Under the pieces are notes generated by a model, which saw nothing but the letters and a program-made list of their open reading frames with translations, had not been told where the DNA came from and ran no database searches. Below, one piece after another: positions 6,683 through 10,896 of a DNA stretch of 10,896 nucleotides; positions within the stretch are counted from its first letter, which is position 1; each line of letters opens with the position of its first letter. Both the position numbers and the translations under genes were made by a program. Source of the DNA: Mageeibacillus sp. UBA1243 (GTDB taxonomy: Bacteria > Bacillota > Clostridia > UBA1212). The stretch covers positions 1 to 10,896 of the forward strand of contig DBWH01000043.1 of NCBI GenBank assembly GCA_002308595.1. Direction: 5' to 3'.

Positions 6683-8152
6683 TCAAGATCTGCCGCCAAG
6701 GCCGGAGTCCTCCGTTGTGAAATCGATATACTTTTTGGCGAGTTCCAGTGCCGCGTCATAGTCAACGTCTTTTATCGCGTATTCTTCCTTGGCCATGAGC
6801 TCTTTGATGTAGTCGTTGTAGAGAGTCGCGAGTTTTGAGTACTCGACGTTCTTTCTGACGGACTCGACATTGGCGGTTTCGGAATCGACAACGATACCGA
6901 GCGCTTCGTCGAACGTTACGATGCCTTCGACAGTAACAAGGTAGAGTCCTGTTTCAGTCTCAACGAGCTCCGGAGTCAGTGAAACGGCGTCTTTTGCAAA
7001 TGCCCAGTCGATGACCTCGTTGGGGAGGTTGCCGACGTTTGTGGTGTAAACGTTGACGTCAACAAGACCCATTGTCGTAGCCGCATCTGAAGCCTCCGAG
7101 AAGCCCTTAACGATGCTGTCAAACGAGTGGCCCTGCTCAACAAGCGAGATGTAAGTCTCGATATTTTTCTTTTTGGTTTCAATTTCCTCTTCGGAAAGAT
7201 CTTTGCCTTCGGAGTCTTTCTTTGAAAGGTAGAGGGCCCTCACCGTGCGGTATCCGTAGATGTTCCGGTTCTCCTCGTATTCCTCTCTGAACTTCTCGTA
7301 GTAGGCTTTTTTCAGTTCCTCATACTTTGCGTAGTCAACCTTGTACTGTGCAAGCTTCTCGTCGTACTCAGCCTTCTTGGTGTTGTATTCTTCAAGCTTG
7401 GTCTGGTATGCAGCCTTGTCGTCGTCTGATGCGTCCTCTGCAGGCTCTGAGGGCTTCTCGGGCTCTTCCGGAATCTTGGGTTCGTCCATTCCGATGACCC
7501 AGCCGTTGGCATCAGCCCAGTAGTTTTCGTGTAGTTCGGCGTAGACCTGCTGCTTTGTGTAGCGCTTGGCGTCGTTTACAGTCATACCGTAAACGTAGGA
7601 GAAATATTCGTCTCTCGAGCAGCCGTACATTGCCGCGCCGTAGTCGGCCTCGCTGTCAATGTAAGAGATGATCTGCGAAAGCTCGGCCTCGTCAACCTTG
7701 TACTTGGCGTCATCCTTAGTTGCAAGCTCTTTGCCTTCCTTGTAGGCAATTTTGAAGCCCTGCGCAATTTCAAGAGTTCTGTCGGCGGCGCGTCTTAAGT
7801 ACGTGACGCCCTCCTCGTCCTCTGAATTGAAGAATTCACGCATTTTTGCGAGGTTTTCCTCATCTGTTGCGTTCGGGTCGTAAACGCCGTCGGCCTTGTA
7901 GTAGAGCTCTCTCACCGCCTGGTAGAGGAAGTAGTAGAACTCGTTGCTGTAGATCAGCTGGTCGCCCGCTTTTGCGACGTAGGTGACGGTCTCAGCGGCG
8001 TCGTTGTACGTCTTCTCACTGCTTCCCGGCGTGGGACTTGCTGCGGGCTCTTCGGTCGGCTTGGTTTTGTTGTCGTTTGAGCACGATACCGCTGCGGCGG
8101 AAAGAATGATCACCGCCAATATCATTGCCAGAACTTTGGTTAGCTTTTTCAT
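6683..8152 (-). CDS. Lipoprotein foldase, parvulin/PrsA-SurA-like, with coiled-coil insert
   Basis: Probably a membrane-anchored extracytoplasmic chaperone or peptidyl-prolyl isomerase. The 489-aa protein has a lipoprotein signal: Lys-rich start, hydrophobic core 7-20 and lipobox AVSC with Cys24, followed by a Ser/Thr/Pro-rich spacer (25-50). Residues 60-220 form a helical SurA_N-like region (YSNEFYYFLYQ at 68-78). A Pro/Glu-rich stretch (224-240) and a highly charged coiled coil (about 245-297) follow, with Tyr at 249, 256, 263, 270, 277 and 284. Residues 300-415 (RALYLSKKD, then ETGLYLVTVEG) resemble a parvulin domain, and a helical tail closes the protein. Isomerase activity is not assured, as I cannot verify the active-site residues. 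The ATG at 8150-8152 has GAGAGG five bases upstream. An 86-bp gap separates it from rqcP. Confidence 0.85.
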   Translation of the reverse strand: MKKLTKVLAMILAVIILSAAAVSCSNDNKTKPTEEPAASPTPGSSEKTYNDAAETVTYVAKAGDQLIYSNEFYYFLYQAVRELYYKADGVYDPNATDEENLAKMREFFNSEDEEGVTYLRRAADRTLEIAQGFKIAYKEGKELATKDDAKYKVDEAELSQIISYIDSEADYGAAMYGCSRDEYFSYVYGMTVNDAKRYTKQQVYAELHENYWADANGWVIGMDEPKIPEEPEKPSEPAEDASDDDKAAYQTKLEEYNTKKAEYDEKLAQYKVDYAKYEELKKAYYEKFREEYEENRNIYGYRTVRALYLSKKDSEGKDLSEEEIETKKKNIETYISLVEQGHSFDSIVKGFSEASDAATTMGLVDVNVYTTNVGNLPNEVIDWAFAKDAVSLTPELVETETGLYLVTVEGIVTFDEALGIVVDSETANVESVRKNVEYSKLATLYNDYIKELMAKEEYAIKDVDYDAALELAKKYIDFTTEDSGLGGRS

Positions 8153-8238
8153 AATTACCTCTCGTTTTCTTTTAGTTTTACCCGGCCGCCTTACGGAACA
8201 CTGAGCACGGCGGCGTCATATTTACCTGAGCGCTTTAA
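8153..8238 (-). promoter_or_regulatory. 86-bp gap before the lipoprotein gene, possible internal promoter
   Basis: This is the largest unambiguous gap in the minus-strand run. On the minus strand TTGATT (8237-8242) and TATGAC (8215-8220) are 16 bases apart and each match 4 of 6 consensus bases, a weak internal promoter. Downstream, GCCGCC/GGCGGC arms (8185-8190 and 8209-8214, 18-base loop) could form a leader hairpin. No U-tract follows on the minus strand, so I do not call a terminator. Confidence 0.25.
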
Positions 8239-8478
8239 TCAAAGCAGCTCGTACATCTCTCCCGCGTCATTCTTTTTCACGGTTTCCTGAACGCTCTTCA
8301 CACGGAATTTCACGGCGCCCTGGGCAAAAGCGATCTCGACAATGTCTCCGACCTTCACGTCGTAGCTCGCCTTCACGACACGCCCGTTCACGGATACTCT
8401 TCCTCCGTCGGCGGCGTCATTGGCGACAGTCCGTCTCTTTATTACCCTTGAAACCTTCAGATACTTGTCAATTCTCAT
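8239..8478 (-). CDS. rqcP: S4-domain ribosome quality-control protein RqcP
   Basis: A 79-aa, almost pure S4 RNA-binding domain: MRIDKYLKVSRVIKRRTVA (1-19), then RVSVNGRVVKASYDVKVGD (27-45). It closely resembles B. subtilis YabO/RqcP as I remember it, including the MRxDKxLKVSRxIKRRT start and the MYxxL ending. RqcP helps RqcH add poly-alanine tails to nascent chains on obstructed 60S-equivalent (50S) subunits. The order mazG then rqcP is the same as yabN-yabO in Bacillus, which supports the call over the related Hsp15. The start lies one base after the mazG stop (TGACATG), with AGGG about eight bases upstream, so translation is probably coupled. Confidence 0.93.
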   Translation of the reverse strand: MRIDKYLKVSRVIKRRTVANDAADGGRVSVNGRVVKASYDVKVGDIVEIAFAQGAVKFRVKSVQETVKKNDAGEMYELL

Positions 8479-8479
8479 G

Positions 8480-9151
8480 TCACTTTCCCTGTTTCTCCTC
8501 GATCACCGCGTCGGTCTTGCGCTTCAGTGCAAGCTCGCACTCGGTACCCTTCTCGGTTGCTCTCCTGCAGATCTCGTAAAGGAGCTCGCCGACTTCTTTT
8601 TCGTCTCCGAAATCGACACCGCCAAGGTCAAACTCCCTGACCCCGGTCGTCTCGCCTGCCCTTTCGATCTTCTTGGCGGCTTTCTGAGCCCTCAGAAGCG
8701 CCGGAAAACACTTCGGGATATCGTCAAGGTCTTCTTTGAGCGTCGAAAAGCCCTTCTCCTTCTGCTTGGCCTGTTCCCAGGTTGCGAGCGCCTCCTCGGG
8801 ACAGTCGGCTTTGACGTCTCCGAAAATGTGCCTGTGCCTCTCGATCATCTTTTCGGTGCAGCGCGTTGCCACATCGTCAAGATCAAACTCGCCGTCCTCT
8901 TGCCCTATAACCGAGTGGAAAAGGACCTGGAGCAGGACATCGCCAAGCTCCTCGACCATCTTGTCCCTGTCATTTTTGTCGATCGCATCGACAACCTCAT
9001 ACGCTTCCTCAATCATCGGTTTTTCCATCGAATAGTGAGTCTGCGCTCTGTCCCAGGGGCATCCGCCGGGGCTTCTCAAAAGCTCGACAATTTTCAGCAG
9101 ATCATTGACAGTATATTTCCCGTCTTTACCCTTTTTCGGAGGCTCAATCAT
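8480..9151 (-). CDS. mazG: Nucleoside triphosphate pyrophosphohydrolase MazG, degenerate second domain
   Basis: Hydrolyses (d)NTPs to NMP and PPi; thought to clean up non-canonical or excess nucleotides and to affect (p)ppGpp. The 223-aa protein is shorter than E. coli MazG (263 aa). The first MazG domain is complete: CPWDRAQTHYSM (31-42), EEAYE (48-52) and EELGD (67-71), which form the acidic Mg2+ site, then RHRHIFGD (105-112). The second domain starts at LLRAQKAAKKIERAG (152-166), but the acidic EExxE helix expected after it is missing. It resumes at EVGELLYEICRRA (186-198), where Asp of ExxD is Glu. Catalysis should therefore depend on the first domain. The ATG at 9149-9151 has GGAG seven bases upstream. 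It is the first gene of the minus-strand run, divergent from tadA. Confidence 0.95.
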   Translation of the reverse strand: MIEPPKKGKDGKYTVNDLLKIVELLRSPGGCPWDRAQTHYSMEKPMIEEAYEVVDAIDKNDRDKMVEELGDVLLQVLFHSVIGQEDGEFDLDDVATRCTEKMIERHRHIFGDVKADCPEEALATWEQAKQKEKGFSTLKEDLDDIPKCFPALLRAQKAAKKIERAGETTGVREFDLGGVDFGDEKEVGELLYEICRRATEKGTECELALKRKTDAVIEEKQGK

Positions 9152-9178
9152 TGCTTTTCTCCGCTTCTTTGATATAAT
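9151..9178 (+). promoter_or_regulatory. Possible tadA promoter
   Basis: A perfect plus-strand TATAAT (9173-9178) lies 16 bases after TTGCTT (9151-9156), a half-matching -35. It would start transcription near 9185, leaving a leader of about 180 bases before tadA. It overlaps the mazG start region. A second A/T-rich candidate, TATAAA at 9277-9282, has TTGAAA 20 bases upstream, which is too far for a normal sigma-A promoter. Confidence 0.3.
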
Positions 9179-9183
9179 TCATG

Positions 9184-9202
9184 TGCGGCGAAAGCCGCCG
9201 CA
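9184..9202. repeat. Inverted repeat between the divergent -10 elements
   Basis: TGCGGCG (9184-9190) and CGCCGCA (9196-9202) are perfect 7-bp inverted arms around a 5-base loop; on the plus strand an alternative GCGGC-GAAA-GCCGC hairpin has a GNRA loop. It falls between the two candidate -10 boxes and near both predicted transcription starts, so it could be an operator or a 5'-end mRNA hairpin. Confidence 0.45.
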
Positions 9203-9216
9203 GGCAATACACATTC

Positions 9217-9225
9217 ATTATACCA
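9217..9225 (-). promoter_or_regulatory. Extended -10 promoter for mazG
   Basis: On the minus strand the sequence reads TGGTATAAT: a perfect TATAAT (9217-9222) with the TGn extension just upstream. The -35 at 9240-9245 (TTTGCC, 17-bp spacer) is weak, as is common with extended -10 promoters. Transcription would start near 9210, giving a leader of about 60 bases before mazG. It may drive much of the minus-strand gene run. One TTGGCGG copy (9230-9236) lies in the spacer. Confidence 0.55.
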
Positions 9226-9289
9226 CCTTTTGGCGGTGCGGCAAAGCATTTTGAAACCGTCTTAAAGGAAAACGGGTATAAAAAATGAC

Positions 9290-9311
9290 CCGGAAATGCT
9301 CAGTTTCCCGG
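9290..9311 (+). repeat. Small hairpin in the tadA leader
   Basis: GGAAA (9292-9296) pairs with TTTCC (9304-9308) around a 7-base loop and can extend by CC/GG past a one-base bulge. It is followed by an A/T-rich stretch, not a U-tract, so it is not a clear terminator. Its role is unknown. Confidence 0.3.
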
Positions 9312-9364
9312 CTCGATTATCGCGCAGAATCTTTAAATAATAATAAAAAAGGAAACGTCAGGCG

Positions 9365-9829
9365 ATGGAACCCCTCTTCAGCATGGAAGACGCAATCAAA
9401 TACATGAACGCTGCGCTCTGTGAGGCATCTCTTGCGGCGGATTCCGGCGAGATTCCCGTGGGCTGTGTCATTGTGGATTTCAGCGGAAAAACGCTTGCAA
9501 AGTCGCACAACACGCGCGAGAAGGAGCTTGACGTTGCGGGACACGCCGAGATAAAGGCGATTAACCTTGCCGCCAAGGCGACCGGCTCGCTCAACCTCTC
9601 AGACTGCGCCCTCTTTGTGACCCTCGAGCCCTGCCCGATGTGCAAAGCCGCCATCGCCGCCTCAGGCATCAAAGCGGTCTTCTGCGGCGCCGGCGCGACG
9701 TCCGTCTCAGGCGAAAACTCTGTCAGGATTAAAGAGGACTCGCTTCCGTTTGAACTTTACAGAGGAATACTCGGTGACAGGTGCGAAAAGCTTCTGAAAG
9801 ATTTTTTCGAAAACAAAATCCGCCGTTAA
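9365..9829 (+). CDS. tadA: tRNA-specific adenosine deaminase (TadA family)
   Basis: Zinc-dependent deaminase expected to convert A34 to inosine in tRNA-Arg(ACG). The 154-aa protein shows HNTRE (48-52), GHAEIKAI with His60 and Glu62, and LEPCPMC with Cys90 and Cys93, the complete zinc and proton-shuttle set. The segment after the site (AIAASGIKAVFCGAGATSVSG) is more divergent than usual, and the region before the final helix is short; the C-terminal helix CEKLLKDFFENKIRR is typical. A related CMP/dCMP-type deaminase with another substrate cannot be excluded. The start at 9365 has AAAAGGAAA upstream at about 11 bases; the next ATG (9383) has no ribosome site. It is the only plus-strand gene, divergent from mazG and convergent with the glutamate dehydrogenase gene. 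Confidence 0.9.
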   Translation: MEPLFSMEDAIKYMNAALCEASLAADSGEIPVGCVIVDFSGKTLAKSHNTREKELDVAGHAEIKAINLAAKATGSLNLSDCALFVTLEPCPMCKAAIAASGIKAVFCGAGATSVSGENSVRIKEDSLPFELYRGILGDRCEKLLKDFFENKIRR

Positions 9830-9852
9830 ACCGGTTTAATAACTAACTAACG

Positions 9853-9900
9853 AAAAGGCACCGCGGGGTCAGGCGTCAGAGCCGTTCCCGCGGTGCTTTC
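9853..9900. terminator. Bidirectional Rho-independent terminator
   Basis: Arms GCACCGCGGG (9858-9867) and CCCGCGGTGC (9887-9896) are perfect 10-bp complements around a 19-base loop. They are flanked by an A-rich run on the left (9853-9856) and TTTCGTTT on the right, so either transcript would end in a U-rich tail. It lies between the convergent tadA and gdhA stops. The tail on the right is interrupted by CG, so strength is uncertain. Confidence 0.8.
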
Positions 9901-9934
9901 GTTTAAGCTGTTTCAGCTTTTAAGGTTTTTGTTA

Positions 9935-10896
<962 letters not shown>

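Noticed and set aside
6700..6765. ATG at 6765 as the ttcA start
   Set aside because: It would overlap the lipoprotein gene by 83 bp and add 22 residues with no family support beyond the TTG alternative.
9285..9404. 39-codon plus-strand frame in the tadA leader
   Set aside because: It runs out of frame into tadA, and the nearest AAAGGAAA is about 13 bases from its ATG, too far for a good ribosome site; no sign of a real peptide.

Overview
The window looks like a compact chromosomal housekeeping segment from a low-to-mid-GC Bacillota, most likely class Clostridia. Three things point there: mazG is followed by an rqcP-type S4 gene (the Bacillus yabN-yabO order), HflX carries a long N-terminal extension of the kind I recall from clostridial proteins, and an NH3-dependent NadE is present. 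No mobile element, CRISPR array, tRNA or rRNA was seen. The species assignment is inference.

Layout, right to left. At the right edge (9935-10896, minus) is the 3' part of a hexameric glutamate dehydrogenase gene, cut by the window end. Converging on it is tadA (9365-9829, plus), the only plus-strand gene. A strong GC-rich inverted repeat between them (about 9853-9900) probably ends transcription from both sides. The 213-bp region 9152-9364 lies between the divergent mazG and tadA. It holds a good extended -10 promoter for the minus strand, a possible plus-strand promoter and a 7-bp-arm inverted repeat.

From 9151 down to 87, ten minus-strand genes are packed with very short gaps or overlaps: mazG, rqcP, a parvulin/PrsA-like lipoprotein, a ttcA-type tRNA thiolase, hflX, ddl, murI, an unrecognised 225-aa gene, nadE and a 209-aa two-TM protein. 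Apart from an 86-bp gap before the lipoprotein gene (and about 79 bp before ttcA if its ATG start is right), spacing is 36 bp or less. Most or all of this may be one transcript. The themes are nucleotide and ribosome quality control (mazG, rqcP, hflX, ttcA), peptidoglycan precursors (murI makes D-Glu, ddl makes D-Ala-D-Ala), extracytoplasmic folding (the lipoprotein) and NAD synthesis.

The most interesting observations are: (1) a RadC-like JAMM metalloprotease signature in the N-terminal extension of HflX; (2) a 7-mer, TTGGCGG/CCGCCAA, found 19 times by hand in 10.9 kb, in all six codon phases and in both larger intergenic gaps that carry it, which suggests a DNA-level motif; (3) a coiled-coil stalk with tyrosine at six consecutive heptad positions in the lipoprotein foldase; (4) a second MazG domain that has lost its acidic metal-binding helix; and (5) an unrecognised murI-nadE linker gene whose C-terminus faintly resembles the DALR anticodon-binding fold.
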